A stretch of 64,000 nt of DNA from Streptomyces fructofermentans (GCF_014651055.1 NZ_BMWD01000007.1:75475-139474), one strand, 5' to 3'; shown: positions 1-9,309, counted from the first letter of the stretch. A program made the numbers and translations. The notes: generated by a model from the letters alone, not told the origin.

Positions 1-64
1 CCCCACTTCCGTGCTCCGGGCTCCGGTGGCCCGGTTCATCCGCGGTCCTGGGCCCGGCGGAGCC

Positions 65-2377
65 TCAGGCGGCGGGACCGATGGTGACCTTGACGTGCTT
101 CATGATCGGCTGGTCGCTCTGGGTGCTGTAGTCGCCGAGCGCGCACAGCACGTTCATCTCGGGCATGTACCCGGCCGCGCAGCCGCGCGGGATGTCGTAC
201 GGGACGGCCACGTACCCCTTGACCGAACGCGTGCTGCCGTCCTTCGCGGTGCTCGTGATGTCGACGTGCCCGAGGTCGGCGATACCGCGTTCGCGCATGT
301 CGGCCCGGTTCATGAAGACGAGCGTGCGCAGGTTCTTGATGCCCCGGTAGCGGTCGTTGTCGGAGTAGATGGTGGTGTTCCACTGGTCGTGGGACCGCAT
401 CGTGCCGAGGGCCAGGGTGCCGGGGGCCGGGACGACGTCGGGCAGGGCGGCCGAGGAGAACTCGGCGCGTCCCGTGGGGGTCAGGAAGACCAGTTCACGG
501 GCGGGCTGCTTGATGCGGAAGCCCAGGGGCAGCCGCACCCGGCGGTTGAAGTCCTCGAACCCGTCCAGGGCCTGCGCCATGGTGTCGCGGATCCGGTCGT
601 AGTCCTCGATGTACCACTCCCAGGGCGTGGAGCTGTCGGGCAGCGCCGCGCGGGCCATTCCGGCGACGATGGCCGGCTCGGACAGCAGGTCCCCCGAGGC
701 GGGCCGCTTCATGCCGACCGACAGGTGGACCATGCTCATCGAGTCCTCGACGGACGTGCTCTGGACGCCCCGGCGCTGGTGGTCCTTCTCGGTCCGGCCG
801 AGGCACGGCAGGATCAGGGCCCGGCGGCCGTGGACGACATGACTGCGGTTCAGCTTCGTGCTCACCTGGACGGTGAGGTCGCACCGGCGCAGCGCGTCAC
901 AGGTGTACGGGGTGTCCGGCGCGGCGAGGGCGAAGTTGCCGCCCATGGCGATGAAGACCTCGATGTCGCCGCTGTGCATCGCCTTGATCGTGCCGACCGT
1001 GTCCAGGCCGTGCTCGCGCGGCGGTTCGATCCCGCACGCCTGCTCCAGCCGGTCGAGGAACTCGTCGGTGGGGCGGTGGTCGATGCCGCAGGTGCGGTTG
1101 CCCTGCACGTTGCTGTGCCCGCGCACGGGCGAGGGCCCCGCTCCCTCCCGGCCCAGGTTGCCGCGGAGCAGCAGCAGGTTGACGATCTCGCGGACGGTGT
1201 CGACGCCGTGCTCGTGCTGGGTGAGCCCCAGACACCAGCTGACGATGCTGCGGTCGGCCTCGGCGTAGACGCGCGCCGCCTCCAGGACGTCGGCGCGGCT
1301 CAGTCCGGACTGGTGCTCGATCTCCTCCCACGGCGTGGCCTCGCACAGCGCGCGGTACTCCTCGAAGCCGGCGGTGTGCCGCTCGATGAACTCCCGGTCG
1401 AGTGCCTTGGGGTCGGACGCGGACCGCTCCAGGATCGCCTTCGACATGCCGCGCAGGAGCGCCATGTCGCCGCCGATCCGGGGCTGCAGGTTCAGGGTGC
1501 TGGTCCGGGTCGACTTGAACAGGGCCATGTCCATGAAGTCGTGCGGGACGATGGTCCGGGTGGCGGCCGCCTCGACGAGCGGGTTGACGTGCACGATCTG
1601 TGCGCCGCGGTGGTAGGCCTCGGCGAGCGCGGTGAGCATCCGGGGCGCGTTCGAGGCGGCGTTGACCCCGAGGATGAAGAGCGCGTCGGCGGAGTCCCAG
1701 TCCTGGAGGTCGACGGTCCCCTTGCCCGTGCCCAGGGACGCCTGGAGGGCCCGGCCGCTCGCCTCGTGGCACATGTTGGAGCAGTCGGGCAGGTTGTTCG
1801 TGCCCAGCTCGCGGGCCATCAGCTGGTAGAGGAACGTGGCCTCGTTGCCCAGCCGGCCGGAGGTGTAGTACGAGGCCCGGTTCGGGTCGTCCAGCGCGCG
1901 CAGGGTGCTCCCGACCAGCTCGAACGCGTCCTTCCAGGTGATCGGGACGTAGTGGTCCGTGTCCGGGTCGTAGACCATCGGCTCGGTCAGCCGGCCCTGG
2001 TTCTCCAGGTCGTAGTCGCTCCACCCGGCCAGCTCGGTCACCGAGTGGGCGGCGAAGAACTCGCGCCCCACCCGTTTGCGGGTCATCTCCCAGGTGACGT
2101 GCTTGATCCCGTTCTCGCAGATGTCGAGGTGCAGCCCTTTGGTGTCGTCGGGCCACGCGCATCCGGGGCAGTCGAACCCGGTGTTCTCGTGGTTCATCCG
2201 CATGATCGCCCGCGGCCCGTCGACCAGCGCGCGCTCGCGCACCAGGAAGCCGGTGACGCTCTTGGCCGCACCCCAGCCGGCGGCCGGGTGGTGGTACGGG
2301 TGGAACTCGGGCGGCGCGTCGGGGGCGGGCCCCGCGGCGGGCTCCCGGGGCTCCTGCTCGTCAGTGTTGGCGCTCAC
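65..2377 (-). CDS. FdhF/YdeP family molybdopterin oxidoreductase
   Basis: A 770-residue molybdenum-cofactor oxidoreductase related to the formate dehydrogenase alpha subunit. An N-terminal Cys pair sits in DCPGCAWPDD. The cofactor-binding core follows, with YYTSGRLGNEATFLYQL and NMCHEASG, then a GGNFALAAPDT segment and a C-terminal domain ending in MKHVKVTIGPAA. The frame stays open 30 bases further upstream, but the GTG at 2377 has a GGAAGG ribosome site about 8 bases before it and is the better start. Members of this family act in the cytoplasm on mostly unknown substrates; E. coli YdeP is linked to acid resistance. It is divergent from the peroxidase/encapsulin operon. The family call is secure and the reaction is not. 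Confidence 0.9.
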   Translation of the reverse strand: MSANTDEQEPREPAAGPAPDAPPEFHPYHHPAAGWGAAKSVTGFLVRERALVDGPRAIMRMNHENTGFDCPGCAWPDDTKGLHLDICENGIKHVTWEMTRKRVGREFFAAHSVTELAGWSDYDLENQGRLTEPMVYDPDTDHYVPITWKDAFELVGSTLRALDDPNRASYYTSGRLGNEATFLYQLMARELGTNNLPDCSNMCHEASGRALQASLGTGKGTVDLQDWDSADALFILGVNAASNAPRMLTALAEAYHRGAQIVHVNPLVEAAATRTIVPHDFMDMALFKSTRTSTLNLQPRIGGDMALLRGMSKAILERSASDPKALDREFIERHTAGFEEYRALCEATPWEEIEHQSGLSRADVLEAARVYAEADRSIVSWCLGLTQHEHGVDTVREIVNLLLLRGNLGREGAGPSPVRGHSNVQGNRTCGIDHRPTDEFLDRLEQACGIEPPREHGLDTVGTIKAMHSGDIEVFIAMGGNFALAAPDTPYTCDALRRCDLTVQVSTKLNRSHVVHGRRALILPCLGRTEKDHQRRGVQSTSVEDSMSMVHLSVGMKRPASGDLLSEPAIVAGMARAALPDSSTPWEWYIEDYDRIRDTMAQALDGFEDFNRRVRLPLGFRIKQPARELVFLTPTGRAEFSSAALPDVVPAPGTLALGTMRSHDQWNTTIYSDNDRYRGIKNLRTLVFMNRADMRERGIADLGHVDITSTAKDGSTRSVKGYVAVPYDIPRGCAAGYMPEMNVLCALGDYSTQSDQPIMKHVKVTIGPAA

Positions 2378-2676
2378 GGTTCTCAACCTTCCACCACAGG
2401 GTGACAAATCGGCCTTGATAGGTGCTTTCGGGCAGGCTATGCCGGGCGGTACCCGCCTGCCATTCCGCCCCGGACGGGCCGCCCGGCCGCGCGAGGGGCG
2501 CCACGGCCTCCGCTCCCGGCCCGGCCGAGGCCGCGCGCTCCCGCGTGGGCCGGGCCGCCGAGCGACCGGCTCGCGCGGCTGCGTCGGTATCCGCGCACGG
2601 ATACGCTTGCTTAGTCCTAATTATGACGATTGATGCTGAATGCTGAACCCATTCGTCAAGCTTCGACGGGAGTCGC
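2378..2676. promoter_or_regulatory. Divergent promoter region, molybdoenzyme / DyP-encapsulin
   Basis: This gene-free interval separates the two divergent units. Most of it is very GC-rich, but 2608-2660 is conspicuously AT-rich (TTAGTCCTAATTATGA, then a 7-bp tandem ATGCTGA ATGCTGA near 2632-2645), as expected for a promoter with a regulator site facing the DyP gene. The site resembles no operator I can name with confidence. Confidence 0.4.
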
Positions 2677-3711
2677 ATGGCCGAGCCCCAGTCCGTCGTC
2701 ATCCCGCCCTCCAGAGCGGCGGTCTTCCTGGTGGCCACCATGTCCCCCGGGGGCGAGGACACCGTCCGCGAGACGCTCCAGGACCTGGCGGGGCTGACCC
2801 GCTCGGTGTCCTTCCGCTCCCCCGAGGACCGGCTCACCTGCGTCGCCGGCATCGGCTCCGAGGCCTGGGACCGGCTCGCCGGCGGACCCAGGCCCCGCGA
2901 CCTGCACCCCTTCCGGCCCCTTGAGGGCCCCCGGCACCGGGCCCCGGCCACACCGGGCGATCTCCTCGTCCACCTGCGCGCCCGCACCATGGACCTGTGC
3001 TTCGAACTGGCCAGGCTGATCGTCGACCGGCTGGGCGACGCCGTGACGGTCGTCGACGAGGTGCACGGCTTCAAGTACTTCGACGAGCGCGACCTGCTCG
3101 GGTTCGTCGACGGCAGCGAGAACCCCGAGGGCCGGCCGGCGGCCGAGGCCGTGTTCATCGGCGACGAGGACCCGGACTTCCGCGACGGCAGCTACGTGAT
3201 CGTGCAGAAGTACGTGCACGACATGGCGGCCTGGACGAGCCTGACCGTCGAACAGCAGGAACGGGTCATCGGACGCTCCAAGGCGGCCAACGTCGAGATG
3301 CCCGACGACGTCAAGCCCGCGGACTCGCACGTCGCGCTCAACACGATCGAGGACGACGGCGTCGAACGGAAGATCGTGCGCGAGAACATGCCGTTCGGCC
3401 GGGTCGGCAGCGGAGAGTTCGGCACCTACTTCATCGGCTACGCGCGCACCCCCGACGTGACCGAGCGGATGCTGCGCAACATGTTCATCGGCGATCCGCC
3501 CGGCACCACGGACCGCATCCTCGACTTCTCCACGGCGGTGACCGGCGGCCTCTTCTTCGTGCCGAGCGCCGACCTCCTCGACGACTTCCCCGCCCCCTCG
3601 GACACCGGTGCCGCCGCCCGCGGAGGCGACCTCCCGGCCCCGCACCCCGACGCCGCCCGCCTCGGGGACTCCCTGGGCATCGGCAGCCTGAAAGGAGCCC
3701 GACAGCCATGA
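2677..3711 (+). CDS. Dye-decolorizing peroxidase, encapsulin cargo
   Basis: A 344-residue heme peroxidase of the DyP superfamily, which oxidises dyes and aromatic substrates with hydrogen peroxide. The GxxDG motif is present as GFVDG (Asp145), the proximal heme ligand fits His218 in DSHVAL, and the distal pair is Arg235/Asn237 in VRENMPFG. After the catalytic domain (to about residue 308) comes a flexible Ala/Pro-rich linker and a C-terminal GDSLGIGSLKG. That is the known cargo-loading peptide that docks enzymes inside encapsulin shells, here followed by four extra residues, ARQP. The ATG at 2677 has a GGGAG site. The stop overlaps the encapsulin start (ATGA), so the two are translationally coupled. 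Confidence 0.96.
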   Translation: MAEPQSVVIPPSRAAVFLVATMSPGGEDTVRETLQDLAGLTRSVSFRSPEDRLTCVAGIGSEAWDRLAGGPRPRDLHPFRPLEGPRHRAPATPGDLLVHLRARTMDLCFELARLIVDRLGDAVTVVDEVHGFKYFDERDLLGFVDGSENPEGRPAAEAVFIGDEDPDFRDGSYVIVQKYVHDMAAWTSLTVEQQERVIGRSKAANVEMPDDVKPADSHVALNTIEDDGVERKIVRENMPFGRVGSGEFGTYFIGYARTPDVTERMLRNMFIGDPPGTTDRILDFSTAVTGGLFFVPSADLLDDFPAPSDTGAAARGGDLPAPHPDAARLGDSLGIGSLKGARQP

Positions 3712-4520
3712 CGACCCCAGCGGTGAACAACCTGCACCGCGAACTCGCCCCGATCACCCCCGCAGCCTGGGCCGAGATCGAGGAGGAGGCCCGCCGCACC
3801 TTCCGGCGCCATGTCGCGGGACGCCGTGTCGTCGACGTGCCCGACCCCGCCGGGCCGCAGCTCGCGGCCGTCGACACCGGGCACCTCTCCTCGATCACGC
3901 CCTCCGCGCCGGGCGTCACGGCACGCCTGCGCGAGGCGAGGCCGATCGTCGAACTCCGGGTGCCGTTCACCGTCGACAGGGCCGCCGTCGACGACGTCGA
4001 ACGCGGCTCCAAGGACTCCGACTGGCAACCGGTGAAGGACGCGGCGCGCACCATCGCGTACGCCGAGGACCGGATGATCTTCGACGGGTACGCGGCCGCC
4101 GGCGTCGACGGCCTGCGTACGCGCTCCTCGAACCCGGTGCTCGCCCTGCCCGCCGAACCGCGCGACTACCCCGACGCCGTCAGCCGGGCACTGACCGCGC
4201 TGCGCCTGGCGGGCGTCGACGGCCCGTACGCGCTGCTGCTCGGAGCCGAGGAGTACCGGGCGGTCAGCGAGACCTCCGACCACGGCTATCCGATCGCGGC
4301 CCACCTGGGCCGGATGCTGGACGCGGACCCGATCTGGGCGCCCGCCCTCAGCGGCGGCTTCGTGCTCTCCACCCGCGGCGGCGACTTCGAACTGGTCCTC
4401 GGCCAGGACGTGGCGATCGGCTACACGACCCACGACGAGACCAGCGTCGAGCTGTACTTCCAGGAGACGCTGACCTTCCTCGCCTACACGGACGAGGCCG
4501 TGGTCGTCCTGGAGACGTGA
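3708..4520 (+). CDS. Family 1 encapsulin shell protein
   Basis: A 270-residue encapsulin nanocompartment shell protein with the HK97 phage capsid fold, close to the usual family length of about 265. Recognisable features are the N-terminal [30 protein letters not shown] arm (which in characterised encapsulins forms the inner cargo-binding surface), the [11 protein letters not shown]-loop region, and the C-terminal [21 protein letters not shown] strand. The ATG overlaps the DyP stop codon by one base step (ATGA), with an AAAGGAG site inside the end of the DyP gene. Shell and cargo are therefore made together, and the product should be a peroxidase-loaded icosahedral compartment. Confidence 0.96.
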   Translation: MTTPAVNNLHRELAPITPAAWAEIEEEARRTFRRHVAGRRVVDVPDPAGPQLAAVDTGHLSSITPSAPGVTARLREARPIVELRVPFTVDRAAVDDVERGSKDSDWQPVKDAARTIAYAEDRMIFDGYAAAGVDGLRTRSSNPVLALPAEPRDYPDAVSRALTALRLAGVDGPYALLLGAEEYRAVSETSDHGYPIAAHLGRMLDADPIWAPALSGGFVLSTRGGDFELVLGQDVAIGYTTHDETSVELYFQETLTFLAYTDEAVVVLET

Positions 4521-4551
4521 GCCCTTCTCCCAGCGAACGAGGCGGTTGCCC

Positions 4552-5193
4552 GTGAAGCCCATGAACACGTGGCTGGTGCCCGCCGTGCCCCGGCTCGCCA
4601 CCGCGGCCGCGGCCGGCGCGGCGATCGGCGCGCTCGTCGCCGTGCTGACCAACACCCCGCTCGGAGTCCTCTCCGGAATCGCCGCCGCGCTGACACTCTT
4701 CGTCGTCGCGGGCTGGATCGTCCTGTGGCCGATGGACGCCGAAGCCACCCACCACAACGCCCGCCGCGAGGAGTTCAGGCCCGTCGCCGAGGAACTCGTC
4801 GTCGTCGCGGCCGCCCTGTGCGGACTGGTCGGCATCGTCGTGCTGCTCCTGATCGGAGACTCGGACCTGAGCCACGCGGCGGCAGCCACGGCGCTCTGCG
4901 GTGTCTTCATGGCCTGGGCGGCACTCCACCTGATGTACGCCGCCCGGTACGCGTACATCTACTACCAGCCGCCCGAGGGCGGCATCGACTTCAACTCCGA
5001 CGACCACCCCAGGTACAGCGACTTCCTGTACTTCAGCTACAACCTCGGGATGACCTACCAGGTCTCCGACACCGACGTCTCCAGCTCCACCGTCCGCGCC
5101 ATCGCGCTGCGGCACTGCCTGCTCTCGTACCTCTTCGGCGTCAGCATCCTGGCCACCACCATCAACCTCGTCACCGGCATCGTCACCGGGTGA
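4552..5193 (+). CDS. DUF1345 integral membrane protein
   Basis: A 213-residue multi-pass membrane protein with hydrophobic segments at about 10-30, 35-55, 85-105, 115-135 and 185-213. The family signature is the conserved [17 protein letters not shown] stretch followed by [19 protein letters not shown]. Function is unknown in the family. I chose the GTG at 4552 because a GAGG site ends nine bases before it; a TTG at 4546 and an ATG at 4561 are in the same frame. It follows encapsulin by 31 bases on the same strand and may be cotranscribed, but no functional link is established. Confidence 0.85.
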   Translation: MKPMNTWLVPAVPRLATAAAAGAAIGALVAVLTNTPLGVLSGIAAALTLFVVAGWIVLWPMDAEATHHNARREEFRPVAEELVVVAAALCGLVGIVVLLLIGDSDLSHAAAATALCGVFMAWAALHLMYAARYAYIYYQPPEGGIDFNSDDHPRYSDFLYFSYNLGMTYQVSDTDVSSSTVRAIALRHCLLSYLFGVSILATTINLVTGIVTG

Positions 5194-5224
5194 CCGGGCG
5201 GCGTCCCGCGGGACGCCGCCCGGT
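5193..5224. terminator. Bidirectional terminator-type palindrome
   Basis: A perfect 15-bp inverted repeat (5193-5207 with 5210-5224, arm ACCGGGCGGCGTCCC, two-base centre) lies between the DUF1345 gene and the converging GH127 gene. It starts on the DUF1345 stop codon. The position and GC-rich stem fit a shared factor-independent terminator, although there is no U-tract. Confidence 0.65.
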
Positions 5225-5239
5225 GCCGGGAACGCCCGG

Positions 5240-7630
5240 TCAGACGAACCGCCACAGGTGGTCGTCGGTGCCGTTGTCCTCGAACTGGACGACGTGGGCG
5301 CTGTTCTGGGTGGACATGCCGTCCACCCCGAGCACCTTGCCGCTGTGCCGGTTGCGGATCAGGAACCAGCCGTCCGCCGCGTCGACGAACTGCCACAGGT
5401 GGTCGTCGGTGCCGTTGTCCTCGAACTGGACGACGTGGGCGCTGTTCTGGGTGGACATGCCGTCCACCCCGAGCACCTTGCCGCTGTGCCCGTTGCGGAT
5501 CAGCGACCAGCCCTCGCCCCGGTCCACCACCTGCCAGGCGTGGTCCCCGGTCCCCGAGTTGTCGAACTGCACCACGTGCGCGCTGTTCTGGGTGGACATC
5601 CCGTCGACGGCGAGCACCTTGCCGCTGTGCTTGTTCCGGATGCGCCGGTACGGCGGCTCGGGCTCCCAGGGCGTGCCGTCCGGCGAGGCGGTCGGGAAGG
5701 AGGCGATGCGCAGTCTGGCCGCGCCCATCGGGATCAGGGTGACCTGCTCCACCGCACCCGACGAGCGGGCCGGGCTCCGCTGCAGAGGGGCGACGACGTG
5801 CTCGTCGTCCGCGACCCACTCCGGGAGCCGGCGCGCCTGCGCGGTGATCGAGACCGGCGCCGTCGCCTGCGTGAACGGGTTGGCGGCCACCGGCCCGGCG
5901 GCCCGGCGCACGTCCAGCCGCCCGCCGGGCACCAGCCCGTAGTTCCAGGGACTCGTGGCGTGCACCTCGTACTCGGGGAACACGGAGTCGCCGCCGTAGC
6001 GGACGTACCGCTCGCCGATCCGCAGCGCGTACCGGAGGGGGCCGTGGCTCACACTCACCGAGTCCCCGTTCCCCGACCAGGTGCGCACGTCCGTGCGCTG
6101 GGGCAGGCGCAGGCTGACCCGGTCGCCGTCGGACCAGGTCCGGTCCACCCGGACGAAGGCCGGTCCGCCGCTCGCGGCCGTGGCACGCCCGTTGACCTGG
6201 AGCCGTGGCGCCGCGCACCAGCCGGGGACCCTCAGCAGCAGCGGGAAGCGCACGGGCCGGGGTACGGAGACGACGAGCTCGACGCTCTCGCCGAACGGGT
6301 AGTCCGTCTCCTCGGTGACGGTGACGGTGGTACCGCCCGCCACCTGCGCCGTGACCTGGCTGGGCGCGTACATCGCCGCCGCCAGGCCGCCGTCCGGTGT
6401 CCCGAGCCACAGCTCCTCGGCGAAGTAGGGCCAGCCCATGCCGTAGTTGTGCGGACAGCAGCGGTACTGGTCGATGCCGGGCTGGAACGACTGCATGGCG
6501 AAGCCGTTCTGGAACTGCCCCTGTGTCTTGCGGGCGTTGTCGAGGTCGACACTGTTGGCGCTCGTCACGTAGTGCACGGCTCTGCCGTCCGGGTCCAGCG
6601 AGGCGGGCAGCATGTTGAACGCCAGGTCCTCGCAGCGGTCGGCCCACACGGGATCGCCGGTGACGCGGGTGAGCAGCTCGTGGCTGGCCATGAACTCGAC
6701 GACACCGCAGGTCTCGAAGCCCTGCCGGGGATCGCCGAAACCGGGCCGGATGTTCTCGTCGCCCGCGAAGCCGCCACCGGGGAACTGGCCGTAGGCCTCC
6801 AGGAGTTCGGAGTACGTGCGGTAGCTGGCGCGTGTGTGGTCGGCCGAGCCGGAGAGTTGGGCGTACTGGGCGGGCTCGCGGAAACCCTGCGCGATGTTGA
6901 CGTTGTGGGCGTTGGGCAGCGCCCCGGTCCAGTCGGCGCCCCAGGCGTGCATCTTGTCGACGAGGTCCAGGAGGAAGGGCTCCGGGGTCCGCCGGTACAG
7001 CCACACGGCGACGTCCATGCAGTCGCCCCACCGCTGCGACACCCAACTGGTGTCGAAGGCGCCCTTGCCCTGCGCGTTCATGTAGCGCAGGAACCGGGTG
7101 AGGAAGGGCACGATCCGGGTGTCGCCGGTGAACTCCTCGAAGGTGCGCAGTGCTTGGAGGAGGGGGAGGAAGGGCCAGAAGTCGGGACCCCCGTTGAGCG
7201 CGGTGCGCAGGGCGCGCGGGCCGAAGAAGCCGTCGCCCTGCTGGGTGGCGAGGACGGCGTCGATCCAGCGCCGGGCCCGGTCGAGCGCCGCGGCGTCCCG
7301 CGTGGCGACGGCCAGCGGCACGTAACCCCGCAGCCAGTAGGGCAGTTCCTCCCACGCGCTGTTCTCGGGGTGGACCCAGCCGCTCGTGGCGAAGTCCAGG
7401 AAGTGGGACTTCTCCGTGAGGCGGCCGCACAGCCCGTCGAGCTGCAGTCGCAGCTGACCGGCGAGCCAGCCGCGCGGGACGATGCTTCCGGGCTTCAGGC
7501 GGAGGAGGGCGTCGGCGGCCGGCTGGGCAGCCGACGCCGCGGCCGCGGCGGGTCCGGCGTTCACCAGGGGCACGCCGGCGCCCAGTACGAGGCCGCTGGT
7601 CTGCAGCAGGTGGCGTCTGTTGATCGGCAT
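5240..7630 (-). CDS. Secreted GH127 beta-L-arabinofuranosidase-like enzyme with lectin repeats
   Basis: A 796-residue exported glycoside hydrolase. Residues 1-33 form a Tat signal (NRRHLLQTSGLVLGAG, then an AAAA-type cleavage region). The (alpha/alpha)6 GH127 domain spans about 40-560. It keeps the zinc-binding residues known from HypBA1: Glu306 and Cys308 in FETCG, and the Cys391-Cys392 pair in RCCPHNYG, one of which is the nucleophile in the characterised enzyme. The tail (about 655-796) is three 47-residue ricin-type (CBM13-like) repeats of the form HSGKVLxVDGMSTQNSAHVVQF, probably binding plant polysaccharide. Likely role: releasing L-arabinofuranose outside the cell. The exact substrate is inferred. 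Confidence 0.9.
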   Translation of the reverse strand: MPINRRHLLQTSGLVLGAGVPLVNAGPAAAAASAAQPAADALLRLKPGSIVPRGWLAGQLRLQLDGLCGRLTEKSHFLDFATSGWVHPENSAWEELPYWLRGYVPLAVATRDAAALDRARRWIDAVLATQQGDGFFGPRALRTALNGGPDFWPFLPLLQALRTFEEFTGDTRIVPFLTRFLRYMNAQGKGAFDTSWVSQRWGDCMDVAVWLYRRTPEPFLLDLVDKMHAWGADWTGALPNAHNVNIAQGFREPAQYAQLSGSADHTRASYRTYSELLEAYGQFPGGGFAGDENIRPGFGDPRQGFETCGVVEFMASHELLTRVTGDPVWADRCEDLAFNMLPASLDPDGRAVHYVTSANSVDLDNARKTQGQFQNGFAMQSFQPGIDQYRCCPHNYGMGWPYFAEELWLGTPDGGLAAAMYAPSQVTAQVAGGTTVTVTEETDYPFGESVELVVSVPRPVRFPLLLRVPGWCAAPRLQVNGRATAASGGPAFVRVDRTWSDGDRVSLRLPQRTDVRTWSGNGDSVSVSHGPLRYALRIGERYVRYGGDSVFPEYEVHATSPWNYGLVPGGRLDVRRAAGPVAANPFTQATAPVSITAQARRLPEWVADDEHVVAPLQRSPARSSGAVEQVTLIPMGAARLRIASFPTASPDGTPWEPEPPYRRIRNKHSGKVLAVDGMSTQNSAHVVQFDNSGTGDHAWQVVDRGEGWSLIRNGHSGKVLGVDGMSTQNSAHVVQFEDNGTDDHLWQFVDAADGWFLIRNRHSGKVLGVDGMSTQNSAHVVQFEDNGTDDHLWRFV
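5251..5644 (-). repeat. Tandem 141-bp repeats encoding the lectin units
   Basis: Three in-frame units with a 141-bp period begin near 5251, 5392 and 5533. The units at 5251-5362 and 5392-5503 are nearly identical at the DNA level (one difference around the HSGKVLGVDG segment plus edge changes), while the third has diverged. This points to a recent duplication or ongoing gene conversion of one ricin-type module. Confidence 0.85.
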
Positions 7631-7925
7631 CTCACTGCTTCCTGTCGGGGGAGGAAGTGACCGCCGACGGCTGCCGTGGAGGGGGTCCGGCGGCTGCCGT
7701 GCGCGGCGGAGGGGAGGCGATTCTTACAACGTTGGAAATTCGGCTTGCGGCATCACAGCACGACGTACGGCGGCTGTCCAGAGAAATGACAAGGACATGC
7801 CCGCTCCGCCCTGCGGGGAGGCCCCGGACGTCGTATGGTTGACGCGCCTGTTGTGACGTGTGGACTGCGGTCTCGGCAGCGCCGAGCCTCCTGCCACCGG
7901 CCGACCGATATCCCCGGGAGAGTCC

Positions 7926-8372
7926 ATGGGTAGCCAGTTCGAGGCGACAGTCGACATCGACCGTCCGATCGGAGAGGTCTTCGCCTTTCTGTCGGACGGC
8001 ACGAACGACCCGAAGTTCAGTCCGCGTGTGCAGCGGATCGACAAGAAGCCCGACGGGCCGACAGCCGTCGGCACCGTCTTCAACAGCACGGTCAAGGACG
8101 CCGGCATGACCACCCGGCGCGAGTTCGAGATCACCGAACTCGTCTCGCCCAGCCGCATCCGCTGGAGCGAGCGGTCGAAGAACCTGGTCACCGCCGCCGA
8201 GGGCGGCTACGACCTGGAGCCCACCGCGAGCGGCGGCACGCGCGTCCGCATCCACAACGTCCTGGAGGGCCACGGCATCGGCAAGCTGCTGCTGCCCATC
8301 GCGGGCAGCGCGGCGCGCAAGGACGCCCCCGCCTTCGGGCAGCGCATCAAGGCGGCCGTGGAGGCTTCCTGA
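7926..8372 (+). CDS. SRPBCC family protein
   Basis: A 148-residue START/polyketide-cyclase-like protein. It has the usual opening FEATVDIDRPIGEVFAFLSDGTNDPKFSP and the helix-grip pattern of beta strands ending in a long C-terminal helix (GKLLLPIAGSAARKDAPAFGQRIKAAVEA). Such proteins bind small hydrophobic ligands in a cytoplasmic cavity; the ligand here is unknown. The ATG at 7926 follows a GGGAGAG site. It is divergent from the GH127 gene with a 295-bp spacer, and a hairpin follows the stop. Confidence 0.85.
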   Translation: MGSQFEATVDIDRPIGEVFAFLSDGTNDPKFSPRVQRIDKKPDGPTAVGTVFNSTVKDAGMTTRREFEITELVSPSRIRWSERSKNLVTAAEGGYDLEPTASGGTRVRIHNVLEGHGIGKLLLPIAGSAARKDAPAFGQRIKAAVEAS

Positions 8373-8396
8373 CCTGAGCCGGCCGGTGCCGTTCGC

Positions 8397-8425
8397 GCCG
8401 TCGGGGAGGCGTGTTCCCCGGCGGC
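8397..8425 (+). terminator. Terminator hairpin after SRPBCC gene
   Basis: An 11-bp stem with one mismatch (8397-8407 with 8415-8425, arm GCCGTCGGGGA) and a 7-base loop lies 24 bases past the SRPBCC stop, in the gap between converging genes. Confidence 0.5.
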
Positions 8426-8527
8426 CGAGGGTGCGGGCGGCGGTGCTCGTTCGCCGCCGCCGTACGCCTGCCGGTCCGTCGCGGGGCCGTCGCCGGGGCG
8501 GGGGCGGGTTCCGCGCCGCCCCGCGCT

Positions 8528-9172
8528 TCAACCCCGGTCGGTGGGGGCGCCCGCGTACGTGTCCGTGTCGGGGAACCGGGTGCGCCGCCCCAGGTAGGTC
8601 TTCAGCGGGATCAGCCCGAGCCAGGCCCACATGACCCCGGGCCCGAACACCAGCGCCGCCGGGACGCTGAGCAGGAAGACGACCGCCGTGCTGCCCAGGT
8701 CGGCGGCGAACCACACGCCCTCGGGCATGGGTTCCTCGGTGCGCAGCCAGGGCCGCCTCCGCAGTACGACGAGCAGTCCCAGGTGCGCCGTGCTCAGGGC
8801 CGCGACGGCCGCGGAGTAGATGGCCACGGAGGCGGGGTCGCGGCCGTACTCGGAGACCAGCGTGGTGGGGAACGGCAGCAGCGCCGTGACCCCCAGGCCG
8901 AACATGCACAGCGTGACCACCGTCGAGTCGATCTGCCGGACGATGCGGAAGATCCGGTGGTGGTCCCGCCAGAAGCCCACGAGGACCACGAAACTGAGTG
9001 CGTACGCGCCCAGATTGGGCACGAGCCCGCGCAGCGCCGTGTGGAACCCCGCGTCGTCCAGGTCCGGGGGGACCGAGACGTCGAGCACGAGCAGGGTCAT
9101 CGCGATGGCGTACACGCCGTCGGAGAACGTCGTGAGGCGTTCGGGACCGCCGGCCGGTCTGGGTCTGCGCAT
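8528..9172 (-). CDS. TMEM175-type potassium channel (DUF1211)
   Basis: A 214-residue membrane protein with six predicted transmembrane segments. It opens with the family hallmark RLTTFSDGVYAIAMTLLVLDV, whose FSD motif lines the ion path in bacterial and lysosomal TMEM175 channels. The remaining helices include ALSFVVLVGFWRDHHRIF and VVTLCMFGLGVTALLPFPTTLVSEYG, both typical of the family. The open frame extends upstream, but the ATG at 9172 is placed directly before the conserved first helix. It probably conducts K+ non-selectively for voltage. Nothing next to it suggests a dedicated partner. Confidence 0.85.
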   Translation of the reverse strand: MRRPRPAGGPERLTTFSDGVYAIAMTLLVLDVSVPPDLDDAGFHTALRGLVPNLGAYALSFVVLVGFWRDHHRIFRIVRQIDSTVVTLCMFGLGVTALLPFPTTLVSEYGRDPASVAIYSAAVAALSTAHLGLLVVLRRRPWLRTEEPMPEGVWFAADLGSTAVVFLLSVPAALVFGPGVMWAWLGLIPLKTYLGRRTRFPDTDTYAGAPTDRG

Positions 9173-9309
9173 CCCGCCACGGTAGGCAGCGCGCGCCGTC
9201 CCCGCGGGACCACACGCCTGGCCTCCCCGCGGCACGGGTCGGCCGCGCGGCCGGACGGGGGAACGCGGATGGGGCACGAGACGCACGTGGTCCCGGCATC
9301 ATTTCCGTT

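Noticed and set aside
11..2404. Very long plus-strand open frame (797 codons) opposite the FdhF/YdeP gene
   Set aside because: No protein motifs, Arg/Val/Gly-rich random composition, and the opposite strand encodes a clear molybdoenzyme. It is a high-GC shadow frame.
5258..7660. 800-codon plus-strand frame opposite the GH127 gene
   Set aside because: Codon pattern and composition are those of an antisense frame; all recognisable motifs are on the minus strand.
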